Below are positions 16,710-26,153 of a DNA stretch of 57,552 bases, piece after piece. Numbering within the stretch: position 1 is the first letter of the stretch; each line of letters opens with the position of its first letter. The stretch covers positions 1-57,552 of the forward strand of contig DATDGX010000111.1 of assembly GCA_036521875.1 (NCBI GenBank), read 5' to 3'. Below the pieces are notes generated by a model, which did no database searches, had not been told where the DNA came from, and saw only the letters and a list, made by a program, of their open reading frames with translations. This DNA comes from DATDGX01 sp036521875 (GTDB lineage: Bacteria > Desulfobacterota > Binatia > Binatales > Binataceae). The translations under genes were made by a program, and so were the position numbers.

Positions 16710-17843
16710 ATGCGTCTTAGGGGGTGCGCAATCGCGATCGCGATCGCCGCGGCGCTGATGCTCACGCCGTCTTCAGCTACGAGCGCGTCTACTGCGACGA
16801 CCAAGGCGCCGCGGTCTGTGAGCGCCGCGTCGCGGCCCGATGCCAGCGCATCGAATGCGGCGCCGCTGCCAGAAAATGCTCTGCAACGGCCGCCGGTGGG
16901 CGCGGATGGGCAGCCGCTCGACGTCGCGATCGGAATGCATCTGGTCAATATGGCGTCGATCGACGAAGTCACTGAGCAGTTCCAGATCGACGGCTTCCTG
17001 ATCGCGCGCTGGAAAGACCCGCGGCTCGCCTATCAGCCGCAAGACAAAGACGACGTCGTCCGCTATTACGAGCCCAACGCGTTCTGGATCCCGCGGCTCG
17101 AGATCGTCAACGCGGCGGCGCCGCGTGACAACTATGACGTCTCGATCCGCGTCGCTCCCGACGGCACGGTGCGGTACCTCGAACGGTTCCGCGCGATCCT
17201 GTCGTCGAAATTCGAGCTGCAGAGATTCCCCTTCGACACCCAGACCCTGCGCGTCATCATCCATCCGTTCGTCAGCAACACGCGCACCCTCAAGTTAAGT
17301 CTCGAAGATCAACACACCTGGGTATCGAGCGAGTTCAACTCCTACAGCTCGCTGGCGCAATGGGAACTTGGCGCGGTCTCGCCGCGCATCGGTACCTATC
17401 GGCTGTTTGGCAATACCGACATCTCGGAAATCGAGTTCGATATCGTCGTCCAGCGGCGCTACCGCTTCTATCTGTGGAAGGTGATGCTGCCGCTACTGCT
17501 GATGGTGATGCTGTCGTGGGCGGTGTTCTGGGTCGAGCCGCGCGACTTGTCGAGCCAGGTGCAAATCGCGGTCACCACCATCCTGACCGTCATCGCGTTC
17601 GCGTTCGCGATCTCGGCGACCATGCCGCGCGTGCCATACCTGACTTACATCGACGGGTTTTTTCTCGAATGCTACGTGTTTGTATTCATCTCCAGCCTCG
17701 AGGTGATGACGGTGCACGTGTCGCATCGCTCGGAGCGCCTTGCGGATCGCGGAATCAGAATCCGCCGCATCTCGCGATGGTTCATCCCGGCGGCATTCCT
17801 GGTGACCAATCTCATCCTGATCCGCGTGTTTCTCTTTTCGTAG
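16710..17843 (+). CDS. Prokaryotic pentameric ligand-gated ion channel homologue (Cys-loop receptor superfamily)
   Basis: This predicted membrane channel belongs to the GLIC/ELIC family related to eukaryotic nicotinic and GABA receptors. An N-terminal signal segment and an Ala/Ser/Thr-rich linker precede an extracellular beta-sandwich. That domain contains RFPFDTQTLRVIIHPF, the prokaryotic equivalent of the Cys-loop region, without the two cysteines. Four transmembrane helices follow from about residue 250: the M1 segment with PLLLMVMLSWAVFWVEP, the pore-lining M2 (AVTTILTVIAFAFAISATMP), M3 (DGFFLECYVFVFISSLEVMT), and a C-terminal M4. The 377-residue length is typical. I chose the ATG at 16710, just after fumC. 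The ligand is unknown. Confidence 0.88.
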   Translation: MRLRGCAIAIAIAAALMLTPSSATSASTATTKAPRSVSAASRPDASASNAAPLPENALQRPPVGADGQPLDVAIGMHLVNMASIDEVTEQFQIDGFLIARWKDPRLAYQPQDKDDVVRYYEPNAFWIPRLEIVNAAAPRDNYDVSIRVAPDGTVRYLERFRAILSSKFELQRFPFDTQTLRVIIHPFVSNTRTLKLSLEDQHTWVSSEFNSYSSLAQWELGAVSPRIGTYRLFGNTDISEIEFDIVVQRRYRFYLWKVMLPLLLMVMLSWAVFWVEPRDLSSQVQIAVTTILTVIAFAFAISATMPRVPYLTYIDGFFLECYVFVFISSLEVMTVHVSHRSERLADRGIRIRRISRWFIPAAFLVTNLILIRVFLFS

Positions 17844-17862
17844 TCACATCCGCCAGTCGTAG

Positions 17863-19482
17863 TCACATCCGGAAGACGCCGAAGGCCGCGGCCGGCGCGA
17901 TCGGCGCGTTGAGCGACGCCGCGATCCCCAGCGCCAGGGCGCTCCGCGTTTCGAGCGGATCGATCACGCCGTCGTCCCACAGCCGCGCGCTCGAGTAGTA
18001 GCAGCTCGATTCGACGTCGTACTTGTCGAGCGTGGGGCGGAGGAACTCGCGCTGCTCCGCATCGGACATCGCGCCGCCATCGCGCTTGAGCTGCTCGAGC
18101 TTTACCGTCAGCAGCGTATTCGCCGCCTGCTCGCCGCCCATCACGGAAATTCGCGCGGTCGGCCACATGAACAGCAGGCGCGGTCCGAACGCGCGCCCGC
18201 ACATCCCGTAATTTCCCGCGCCGTTGGACGCGCCGATGATGACGGTGAATTTCGGCACCTGCGCGTTGGCGACCGCATTCACCATTTTTGCGCCGTCCTT
18301 CGCGATCCCGCCCTGCTCGTAGCGCTTGCCGACGATGAAGCCGGTGATGTTCTGCAGAAAGACCAGCGGAATGCGGCGCGCACAGCACAGCTCGATGAAA
18401 TGCGTCGCCTTGAGCGCGGATTCGCTGAACAGCACGCCGTTGTTTGCGATGATTCCGACCGTATAGCCAAAAATCCGCGCGAACCCGGTCACCAGCGTGG
18501 TGGCGTAGCGCGGCTTGAACTCGTGCATCCGGCTCCCGTCGACCAGCCGCGCGATAAGCTCGCGAACCTCGTATGGTTTGCGCGTGTCGGACGGAATGAT
18601 CCCGTACAGCTCAGCCGGATCGTAGTAGGGATCCTCGGGCGCGCCGGGCTCGGTTGCCGGCGCGGTGCGCGGGCCCAGGTTCTCGAAGATGGCGCGCGCG
18701 ATCTGGAGCGCGTGCTGATCGTCGTCGGCAAGGTGGTCGCTGACCCCCGAGAGCCGCGTATGCACGTCGCCGCCGCCCAGCTCCTCGGCGCTCACCTCCT
18801 CGCCGGTCGCGGCCCGCACCAGCGGCGGCCCGGCCAGGAAGATCGTCCCCTGCTCGCGCACTATAATGTTCTCGTCGCACATCGCGGGCACGTACGCTCC
18901 CCCCGCCGTGCACGAACCCATCACCACGGCGACCTGCGCGAGGCCCATCGCGGACATCCGCGCCTGGTTATAGAAGATGCGCCCGAAATGGTCGCGATCC
19001 GGAAAGACCTCTGCTTGCAGCGGCAGGAACGCGCCGCCCGAGTCGACCAGGTACACGCAGGGCAGGCGATTCTCCATCGCGATTTCCTGCGCGCGCAGAT
19101 GCTTCTTCACCGTCATCGGATAATAGGTGCCGCCCTTCACGGTCGCGTCATTCGCGACCACCACCGCCTCGCGCCCCTGGATGCGCCCGACGCCGGTGAC
19201 GATCGAAGCCGCCGGCGCCTCGCCGTCGTACATCCCGTGCGCGGCGAGCGCAGACAGCTCCAGGAACGGGCTCCCCGTGTCGAGCAGCTTTTTCACGCGC
19301 TCGCGCGCGAGCAGTTTCCCGCGCTCGAGATGGCGCTTGCGCGCGTGCTCGGGGCCGCCCAAACGGACGCGCTCAATTTCCGCGCGGAGCCTGGTGACCG
19401 CCGCTTCGGTCACTTCGCGATTGCGCCGAAACTCGTCGGACGACGGGTTGATGCGTGATTCGATTCGTTCCATCGGCGTCAC
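17863..19482 (-). CDS. Acyl-CoA carboxylase, carboxyltransferase (beta) subunit, methylcrotonyl-CoA type
   Basis: This is the biotin-dependent carboxyltransferase subunit that moves CO2 from carboxybiotin to an acyl-CoA. Sequence features such as LVDSGGAFLPLQAEVFPD, GSCTAGGAYVPAMCDE and NITGFIVGKRYEQGGIAKDG match methylcrotonyl-CoA carboxylase beta more than propionyl-CoA carboxylase. The family end GVIDPLETR is present. The full length is 539 residues. No alpha (biotin carboxylase) subunit is adjacent within the window, so it must be encoded elsewhere. It converges with the ion-channel gene; a 14-base direct repeat CGTAGTCACATCCG sits at the junction (17839-17871). Confidence 0.88.
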   Translation of the reverse strand: MTPMERIESRINPSSDEFRRNREVTEAAVTRLRAEIERVRLGGPEHARKRHLERGKLLARERVKKLLDTGSPFLELSALAAHGMYDGEAPAASIVTGVGRIQGREAVVVANDATVKGGTYYPMTVKKHLRAQEIAMENRLPCVYLVDSGGAFLPLQAEVFPDRDHFGRIFYNQARMSAMGLAQVAVVMGSCTAGGAYVPAMCDENIIVREQGTIFLAGPPLVRAATGEEVSAEELGGGDVHTRLSGVSDHLADDDQHALQIARAIFENLGPRTAPATEPGAPEDPYYDPAELYGIIPSDTRKPYEVRELIARLVDGSRMHEFKPRYATTLVTGFARIFGYTVGIIANNGVLFSESALKATHFIELCCARRIPLVFLQNITGFIVGKRYEQGGIAKDGAKMVNAVANAQVPKFTVIIGASNGAGNYGMCGRAFGPRLLFMWPTARISVMGGEQAANTLLTVKLEQLKRDGGAMSDAEQREFLRPTLDKYDVESSCYYSSARLWDDGVIDPLETRSALALGIAASLNAPIAPAAAFGVFRM

Positions 19483-19576
19483 CTTTGATTGTTGATGCCT
19501 CTGCGGGCGCGATGGGCTAGATATTACTCACAAGGCGGTCCCGATCGAATCGAGCGGCCCGCGCTTGAGAACCACG

Positions 19577-21913
19577 ATGCGCGAACGCGATCTCAGGGCA
19601 CTCGAATTCGACAAGGTGATTCACCTCGTCGTCGGCTTCGCCGCCTCCGACCCGGGGCGTGCGGCGTTGGACGAGCTGCGCCCCTCGACTGACCCGGCCG
19701 AGGTTGTCGCGATGCTGCGCGCCACTGCGGAGATGGTCGAGCTGCGCTCGCATTCGGGTTCGCTGCCGATTCAGGACTTCGCCGACCAGCGCTCGTACCT
19801 GCTCATCGCCGCGCGCGCCGGCGCGGTCCTCGACAGCGCCGCGCTGGTCAAGGTGCGCGACTTCGTAGTCGCGGCGCGCCATGTCTCCGGTTTCCTGCGC
19901 TCGCGAGTCGAGCGCTTCCCGCATGTCGGCGCGCTGACTAACGACCTGGCTGCGCCCAAGGAACTCGCCGACGCTCTCCTCGGCGCCATCGCCGATGACG
20001 GTGCCCTGCTCGATGACGCGAGCCCCGCGCTCAAGCGCCTGCGCAACCGGCTGCGCGATGAGCGCGCCGATCTCGAGGCGCGGCTGCTGCGCTCGCTGAG
20101 CGGCTCCGGGATGGAGCCGTTCGTCGTCGACAACCTGGTCACGGTGCGCAACCGCCGCTTCGTTCTGCCGCTCAAGCTCAACTACTCGGAGCGCCTCGAA
20201 GGAATCGTGCAAGATCGCTCGGTCTCGGGCGAGACTCTGTTCGTCGAGCCGATGTGGGCGGTCGAGCTGAACAACCGGCTGATGCTGCTGGAGCGTGAGG
20301 TCGAAGCCGAAGAGCTCAGAATCCTGGCGCAGCTCACCGCGATGGTGGGTGGGTACGCCGAGGAGCTGAGGCTCACCTTCAACGCGATGGTCGCGCTCGA
20401 CGCGCTCAACGCGCGCGCGATTTTTGCCGAGCGCTTCGCATGCGTCGAGCCGGGGGTCGTAGCGGGGGGCGTCGAGTTCAAGGCCGCCCGCCATCCGCTG
20501 CTGATGAGCACCGGGCGCGAGGTGGTGCCTATCGACGTTCAAATCGCGCCGGGTCAGCGCGGGATCGTCATCTCCGGCCCCAACACCGGCGGCAAGACCG
20601 TCGCGCTCAAGACCATCGGACTGCTGGCGCTGATGGCGCAGGCGGGAATCATGATTCCGGCGGCGGCGGGCAGCAAGACCGTCGTCTTTCACAGCGTCTT
20701 CGCCGATATCGGCGACGAACAATCGATCGAGGCGAACTTGTCGAGCTTCTCCGGCCATATCGCGAACCTGTCGGAGATAGTCCGCTCGCTCGCCGAGCCG
20801 GCGCTGATCATCCTCGACGAGCCGGGCGCGGGAACCGACCCGGCCGAGGGCGCCGCGCTCGCGATCGGGCTGATGAACTATCTGGGCGCGCGGCGATGCC
20901 TGATCGCGATCGCGACTCACTCGACCGCGGTCAAGCTGCACGCCTACTCGAACGCGGGCTTCGAAGCGGCGGCGGTCGATTTCGATCCGGAAAAACTGGC
21001 GCCGCTGTACCGGCTGAAACCGCATACCATCGGCCAGAGCTACGGCCTCGCGGTCGCGCGGCGGCTCGGATTGCCCGAGGAAATCATCCGCGCGGCCGAG
21101 GCGGCGATGGGATCGGGAAGCGTCGAGCTCGCGCAGGCGCTGAAAAGGCTCGAGGCGGAGCGCGCCAACCTCAACGCCGAGGCGGGCAGGCTAATCGAAC
21201 GCGAGGCGAGCCTCGCCCGCGCCGAGCACGACGCCATCGCGAGGGCAGCGCGCGCGAGCGAGCGGGCCGAGGGAGAACGGCGGAAGACGCGCGCGGAAGT
21301 CGCGGAGCTGATCGAGGAAGTGCGGCGCGAAGGGTCGGCGCTGATGGAAGAGCTCAAGAGCCGGTCCAAGTCGCGCGCGGACCTGAGCGGCTTCATTGCC
21401 AAGACGACGAGCAAGCTCGAGGAGCTTGCACCCGCGGCCGAGGCGGCGGCCGAGGGCGGAGAGCCGCTCAAGGTCGGCGACCAGGTCGAGTTGGGCGACA
21501 TCAGGGGAGAGCTGCTGGTGCTGGAGCCGGGGCGCGCGGTGGTCGGACGTGGCGGCCTTCGCATCGAAGTCGCGCCGGAGCGCATCCGGCGCGCGGCCAA
21601 GCTCGCGGGTGGCGAGCGGGTGGCGGCGCCGCGGACCCCGATCGTCACCTTCAGCGCCGAGGCGGCAGCGCGCGAGGAACTGAATCTGATCGGGATGCGC
21701 ACCGGCGATGCGCTGCGCAAACTCGAGGAGTTTCTCGATCAGGCGTTTCTAACCAACCGCCCGGAAGTGAGGATCGTGCATGGCATCGGATCCGGCGCGC
21801 TGAAGAAAGCCGTGCACGAGTACCTGGCGACGTCGCAATATTCGGCGTCGTTTCGCCAGGCAGAACCGCATCACGGCGGCGCCGGCGCCACCATCGTCCA
21901 GCTCAATTTGTGA
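19577..21913 (+). CDS. mutS2: Endonuclease MutS2 (MutS-II)
   Basis: MutS2 is a DNA-binding ATPase linked to suppression of recombination and, in some bacteria, ribosome rescue. The ATPase domain shows Walker A GPNTGGKTVALKTIG near residue 335, Walker B LIILDEPGAGTDP, and GDEQSIEANLSSFSGH. A long coiled coil and a linker lead to the C-terminal Smr domain (LNLIGMRTGDALRKLE, VRIVHGIGSGALK). The Smr LDLRG-type motif reads LNLIG here, so its acidic residue is replaced by Asn. An alternative TTG start at 19565 would add four residues. It is divergent from the carboxylase gene. Confidence 0.94.
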   Translation: MRERDLRALEFDKVIHLVVGFAASDPGRAALDELRPSTDPAEVVAMLRATAEMVELRSHSGSLPIQDFADQRSYLLIAARAGAVLDSAALVKVRDFVVAARHVSGFLRSRVERFPHVGALTNDLAAPKELADALLGAIADDGALLDDASPALKRLRNRLRDERADLEARLLRSLSGSGMEPFVVDNLVTVRNRRFVLPLKLNYSERLEGIVQDRSVSGETLFVEPMWAVELNNRLMLLEREVEAEELRILAQLTAMVGGYAEELRLTFNAMVALDALNARAIFAERFACVEPGVVAGGVEFKAARHPLLMSTGREVVPIDVQIAPGQRGIVISGPNTGGKTVALKTIGLLALMAQAGIMIPAAAGSKTVVFHSVFADIGDEQSIEANLSSFSGHIANLSEIVRSLAEPALIILDEPGAGTDPAEGAALAIGLMNYLGARRCLIAIATHSTAVKLHAYSNAGFEAAAVDFDPEKLAPLYRLKPHTIGQSYGLAVARRLGLPEEIIRAAEAAMGSGSVELAQALKRLEAERANLNAEAGRLIEREASLARAEHDAIARAARASERAEGERRKTRAEVAELIEEVRREGSALMEELKSRSKSRADLSGFIAKTTSKLEELAPAAEAAAEGGEPLKVGDQVELGDIRGELLVLEPGRAVVGRGGLRIEVAPERIRRAAKLAGGERVAAPRTPIVTFSAEAAAREELNLIGMRTGDALRKLEEFLDQAFLTNRPEVRIVHGIGSGALKKAVHEYLATSQYSASFRQAEPHHGGAGATIVQLNL

Positions 21914-21968
21914 TGCGGGTTTCTGCCGTGCTCCTATCTCAGGACGCTCGGAAGAAGGCGCGACCGCT

Positions 21969-24521
21969 TTACCTGAAAAAGTTTTTCAGGTTGTCGAGCG
22001 GATTTGACGCTGGAGTCGCCTGACCGGCTGGCGCGCCGCCGCCGGAGCCATCGGCTCCGCCACCATCGCTTCCGCCGCCACCGAGGAATTTGCCCAGCGC
22101 CTTCCCCAATCCCTTGTTTTTGCCGAGATACTTGTTGATGTACTTCTGTCCCTGGCTGGAAACCGCCTGCTGACCCGCCGTCTGTGCGAGTTGCGCGACG
22201 TCCGGCAGCACCTTTGGCTTCGGCAGCGCCCCCTGCACTCGGAGCGGGATGTCGACTTGGCCGTCGCGATTCGACACGAACATGACCTTGTCATTTTGCG
22301 CGATAATTTCCTGGCTGAGCTGTTTCGAGAGCAGGATGCGCGCGGCAAGGTCGACATTCTTGTCCATGTCGAACCATCCGTCGCCCAACAAGCTGTAGTC
22401 GACGGTCTTCACGAGCAGGTCATGGGTGGTGACACGGGGGCCCTGGAGCTGGAACGTGAGGCTCGCCTCCTGGATGTCAGTGTCCGGGTTGCCGAACAGC
22501 TCCGGATGATTCTGCACCACGCTCGCCGGCACCAGGGTGCCAACTGCGGGGATATTGTTCACCTTCTTCAGCGCGTCCGACGCAACGTTGACGCCGACCA
22601 GCTTGCCGTTGGCGACGGCGAGGCGCCCGTTACCCTTGAGCGTAGGCTTGATCTGATCGAAGCTGCCGGCGTTGCTGCCCGCGACGTTGACGACCGCGTT
22701 CAGCGAGCCGCGGATCATTCCAGCCGCTTTGGATTTCTGCGACTCAAGCGCCTGCTGCAAGTCGATATTGGCCGCGTCTATCGCGGCATTGAACAAGCCG
22801 TCCGCGTCGAGTCCGGCGTTTCCCGTAGCCAGGATCGTTCCGCCGAACGCGCCCACCTTGAGCTTCTTGATGGTCGCCTGGTGGCCGCGCAGCGACGCCT
22901 CGGCGCTCAGGTTGCGGTACGTAACGTTGGCGAGGCTGCCGGCCGGGGAGAACGCCACGGTATCGACGTTCGGACCCTGCGGCATCATCGCCACCGAGCC
23001 GGTCGTCGTGAGTTGCGTCAATTGCTCGTCAGCGGGCCGGCTGGGTATGAATTCGGCGAGCTTGATAGTGTCGGCGCTGAAATTGTACTGCGCCCGCAGC
23101 GGCTGCAACGACTGCGCCCGCGCTGTGAGCTTCGCGTGTGACGAGCCGAAGTTGAAGCTCAAAGGCCCGACGTCGGCCGTGGTGCCCGCAAGCTTGACGT
23201 CCCCGGTGAGAGCGCTCACCAGTGGCGTGCTCTGCCCCGGCCTCGTGACGGTCACCTGGTCGAGCGCGACGGTGCCGTTGGCGGTCGGCACGCTGCCCGC
23301 GTACTCGACGCCAGAATGAATCTCGGCCTTGCCGCCGACATTCAACTTGGCCAGCGCCGGCACGATTTTACCGAGCGCGGCCAGGTCGAAGCGGTTGGTA
23401 TCGATCCGCGCCGCCGTTTTGCCGCCGCCGGTCTTGATATTGCTGGCCTTAAGATCGAGATCGCCCAGGTTGAGCTCCGCGAACTTCAAATCGAGTGCCG
23501 AGCCGATTCGCGTTCCATTGGCCGCCAACTTGAGCGGCACTCCGCCCGGCTTGTTCAGGGAATCGCCGAACGCGATGCTGTTCGAGCTCAAATCCGTCGA
23601 CGCGTCGAAGGTAGTCGAGTCGAGCGTGCCGCTGGCATCGGCGTCGAGACTGAACGGCTCGGGCATCGCGAGTTTCTCGGGTATCGCCTGCGCGGCGCTG
23701 GCGAAGGTCCGGATTTGCGCGAGAGTAAGCGGGCCGAGCCTGGCCTTGGCCGAGAACGGCAGCGCGGTCGGGTCGATCGCGCCGCCGCTTACGATCGGGC
23801 CGACTTTCGCAGTGAGGTTGAGGTTTTGCTGGTCGCTGAGCGCCGCCAGGTCGAGCGTCAGGTCGAACGGCCGGTCGAAGCTGAACGTGGCCACCTTGAG
23901 ATCGATATGGCTGATTTTGATCGGCGCGGCGCCCGCCTGCTGGTCGGTATAAACGATCTTGCCGCCTTCAATCAAAAAATCCTTCACGAACAACGCGCTG
24001 AGCGCCGCGGGCGGCTGCCGCGAACTCTCCTCCATCGGACCGCCCTCGACAGGGCCCTTGGGAGATTTCTCGCGTCCGGGCGCCGGGGCGGCGTTGGACG
24101 GATTTTTGTTCGACTTTTTGCCGATACTCGCGACGTTGAGCCGGCCATCCTTGCCGCGGATGATTCGGATCTCCGGATTTTTGAGCGTGAGCTCGGTCAC
24201 GTGGAGTTGGCGCGAGAGCAGCGGCACCAGATCGACGGTCGCGTAGAGGTCACTCGCTTCGACGAATGGCTTTTGCGAAAGCGCGGGGTCGTCGGCGATT
24301 TTGACGCCTTGCAGGTCGGCCATCACGCCCCATCCGAGGGTCGCCGTGATGTCGGTCACCTGGACGTCGCGGCCGAGCGCGTTGCTGGCGCGCTGCAACA
24401 GGTAGCCGCGCCGTTCCGCGATGATCGAGTTGAGGTTCGCCGCAGCGACCAGGAGCACCGCGACGACTGCAATGATCAACCCGCCGACGATGATTCCAAC
24501 AATCGTTAGTGCTCTGCGCAT
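21969..24521 (-). CDS. AsmA family protein
   Basis: This is a large envelope protein of the AsmA/TamB-like superfamily, thought to help move phospholipids to, or maintain, the outer membrane. A single N-terminal transmembrane helix (IVGIIVGGLIIAVVAVLLVAA) is followed by ~800 residues of repetitive beta-rich sequence. The AsmA C-terminal region includes GSLNAVVNVAGS and LKGNGRLAVANGKLVGVN. The C-terminus has a Gly-rich tail ending PLDNLKNFFR. At 850 residues it is within the family range. It converges with mutS2 and starts about 170 bases from the divergent smr gene. It supports a Gram-negative envelope. Confidence 0.87.
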   Translation of the reverse strand: MRRALTIVGIIVGGLIIAVVAVLLVAAANLNSIIAERRGYLLQRASNALGRDVQVTDITATLGWGVMADLQGVKIADDPALSQKPFVEASDLYATVDLVPLLSRQLHVTELTLKNPEIRIIRGKDGRLNVASIGKKSNKNPSNAAPAPGREKSPKGPVEGGPMEESSRQPPAALSALFVKDFLIEGGKIVYTDQQAGAAPIKISHIDLKVATFSFDRPFDLTLDLAALSDQQNLNLTAKVGPIVSGGAIDPTALPFSAKARLGPLTLAQIRTFASAAQAIPEKLAMPEPFSLDADASGTLDSTTFDASTDLSSNSIAFGDSLNKPGGVPLKLAANGTRIGSALDLKFAELNLGDLDLKASNIKTGGGKTAARIDTNRFDLAALGKIVPALAKLNVGGKAEIHSGVEYAGSVPTANGTVALDQVTVTRPGQSTPLVSALTGDVKLAGTTADVGPLSFNFGSSHAKLTARAQSLQPLRAQYNFSADTIKLAEFIPSRPADEQLTQLTTTGSVAMMPQGPNVDTVAFSPAGSLANVTYRNLSAEASLRGHQATIKKLKVGAFGGTILATGNAGLDADGLFNAAIDAANIDLQQALESQKSKAAGMIRGSLNAVVNVAGSNAGSFDQIKPTLKGNGRLAVANGKLVGVNVASDALKKVNNIPAVGTLVPASVVQNHPELFGNPDTDIQEASLTFQLQGPRVTTHDLLVKTVDYSLLGDGWFDMDKNVDLAARILLSKQLSQEIIAQNDKVMFVSNRDGQVDIPLRVQGALPKPKVLPDVAQLAQTAGQQAVSSQGQKYINKYLGKNKGLGKALGKFLGGGGSDGGGADGSGGGAPAGQATPASNPLDNLKNFFR

Positions 24522-24694
24522 GAGAACCTCACCCGACCCTCACGATTTACGACTTTAGTCGAAGCGGGATACAAGCGCACGCCGAGGCGCGCGAGGTCGC
24601 GATTCGAATTGAGCTATGATGCCGCGCGTCGTAAGCTCGACGTGCAGCATCAATAGTTCTGGTTTGACCTGACCCGCTCGCTGGACTCCCCGCG

Positions 24695-25534
24695 ATGGCG
24701 AAGAAGCGAAAACGTCCGCACGTGCCGGCCGTGGTGAAACCGCCGGCCGCGCCGAAGCCGGTGTTCGCATCACCGTTTAAGGATCTCAAGAAGATGCTGA
24801 CCGCGCGAGCCGCGAGCGCCGCCGTCGCGCCGGAGGTTGCCAAACTCACCGCGGGCAGGACGGACAAAACAGGTCAGGCAAAGGTTAAATCGATCGCGAC
24901 GACGCCAACGTCACAGTTACCGGTTGACGATTTGCCGCCACCTGGTGATGACGATGAGAACGCGTTTCGTGAAGCGTTCGCCGGCGTGCGCCCGCTGCAC
25001 GCCGTCGAGGGACGCGGCGCGCGTCAACCTCGTCAACCTGCCGTGAACCATACCATCGTCAGCGAGGACGCCGAAGTTATCGCGCAACTTTACGACCTGG
25101 TGTCGGGGCAGAGCCCGTTCGATATCACGGAGACCGAGGAATACGTCGAGGGCGCACGCGTCGGCCTCGACCCTCGGCTGATCAGCCGGCTGCGGCGCGG
25201 CGAGTTCGCCGTGCAATCGCATCTCGACTTGCATGGGATGATCCAGACCGATGCCAAGGAGGCGCTCAGCGAATTCATCGTCGACTCGGTCCGCAAGGGA
25301 CATCGCGCGGTGCTGGTGGTGCATGGTCGCGGCCGTGGATCGCCGGGCGGGCGGCCGGTGCTGAAACACGCGGCGGCTGGATGGCTCTCGCACGGAGTGC
25401 CGGGCGGTCACGTGCTCGCGTTCACCAGTGCGCGGCCGTCGGACGGAGGAGCAGGCGCGACGTATGTGCTGCTGCGCCGGAATCGCCGGCGCGCGCCCTT
25501 CGATGTTCTGCTCGGCGCGAAGCGCCGGGACTGA
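24695..25534 (+). CDS. Stand-alone Smr domain protein (putative DNA endonuclease SmrA-like)
   Basis: The Smr (small MutS-related) domain is a nicking-endonuclease fold. The C-terminal ~90 residues carry SHLDLHGMIQTDAKEALSEF, where LDLHG is the Smr motif, and VLVVHGRGRGSPGG, the second motif. The N-terminal ~150 residues are a basic, Ala/Pro-rich, probably disordered extension containing FRLVG-like but degenerate elements (ENAFREAFAGVRPL). The pattern resembles proteobacterial SmrA/YdaL proteins. It lies 2.8 kb from mutS2, which has its own Smr domain with an altered motif. It starts divergently from the AsmA gene. Confidence 0.88.
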   Translation: MAKKRKRPHVPAVVKPPAAPKPVFASPFKDLKKMLTARAASAAVAPEVAKLTAGRTDKTGQAKVKSIATTPTSQLPVDDLPPPGDDDENAFREAFAGVRPLHAVEGRGARQPRQPAVNHTIVSEDAEVIAQLYDLVSGQSPFDITETEEYVEGARVGLDPRLISRLRRGEFAVQSHLDLHGMIQTDAKEALSEFIVDSVRKGHRAVLVVHGRGRGSPGGRPVLKHAAAGWLSHGVPGGHVLAFTSARPSDGGAGATYVLLRRNRRRAPFDVLLGAKRRD

Positions 25535-25623
25535 GCGGCGCTCGGCGCGAAGCACCCTGAACCGCTTAAGACAACTGCGGACCGAGCTACTGTATCAAAG
25601 CCGTGCGAGGGCGAGACGAGGCC

Positions 25624-25654
25624 GTAAAATAAACGGGGCCCGAATCCGGGCCCC
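25624..25654 (-). terminator. Rho-independent terminator of the atp operon
   Basis: A perfect 8-bp stem GGGGCCCG/CGGGCCCC with loop AATC lies at 25635-25654. On the minus strand it is followed by a T-rich tract (TTTATTTTA), 30 bases downstream of the atpE stop. On the plus strand the following bases are only weakly T-rich, so it serves mainly the atp operon. Confidence 0.85.
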
Positions 25655-25683
25655 ATTCTGATTCATTCAACGACGCTGCAGCT

Positions 25684-26022
25684 TCAAATTTTGGCTTGCA
25701 GCAGGAATGCGATCACCAGCGCGTACAGAGTCAACGCCTCGATGAAGGCGAGACCCAACAGCATCGGAGTGAAAATTTGCCCCGAGCTATTCGGGTTGCG
25801 TCCGATCGACTCCATCGCCGCCGCGACCATCCTGCCCTGCCCGAGTCCGCTGCCGAACGCCGCGATGCCGACGCCGATATTCGCGGCTAGCGCGATCAGA
25901 CCCGCTCGGAGCGCCGTGCCGCCGGCGCCCCCGCCAGCCGCCTCCTGTGCCATCGCCAGCATCGGCGACGCGAGTATCGCGAGCCCGACCATGGTTGTAA
26001 TCGTTCCAATCCGTCGCATCAT
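25684..26022 (-). CDS. atpE: ATP synthase Fo subunit c, with N-terminal extension
   Basis: Subunit c forms the rotating membrane ring of F-type ATP synthase. Helix 1 carries FGSGLGQGRMVAAAMESIGRNP and helix 2 carries FIEALTLYALVIAFLL, where the glutamate is the ion carrier. EALTLY rather than ESTGIY suggests proton coupling, as in chloroplast c rings. At 112 residues it is about 30 longer than usual because of a signal-peptide-like N-terminus (TITTMVGLAILASPMLAMAQ) and a Gly/Ala-rich spacer. Similar leader-bearing c subunits are known in some bacteria. It is the last gene of the hemL-atpZ-atpI-atpB-atpE group, followed by the terminator. Confidence 0.95.
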   Translation of the reverse strand: MMRRIGTITTMVGLAILASPMLAMAQEAAGGGAGGTALRAGLIALAANIGVGIAAFGSGLGQGRMVAAAMESIGRNPNSSGQIFTPMLLGLAFIEALTLYALVIAFLLQAKI

Positions 26023-26153
26023 TTCTTCGACCTCCTGATTTTTCGCGCGCCTTGGGTGCCGCTATCGGCCGCCTCTCTCTCCTCTACCACCACCGTCCCG
26101 GGCGGGATCCCTGGCCGCGGAAAAGCCTTTTCTATTTAAAGTGTCGCCACCGA

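Noticed and set aside
19517..21025. 502-codon minus-strand frame opposite mutS2
   Set aside because: It is the antisense of the MutS2 coding sequence and shows no domain or ribosome site.
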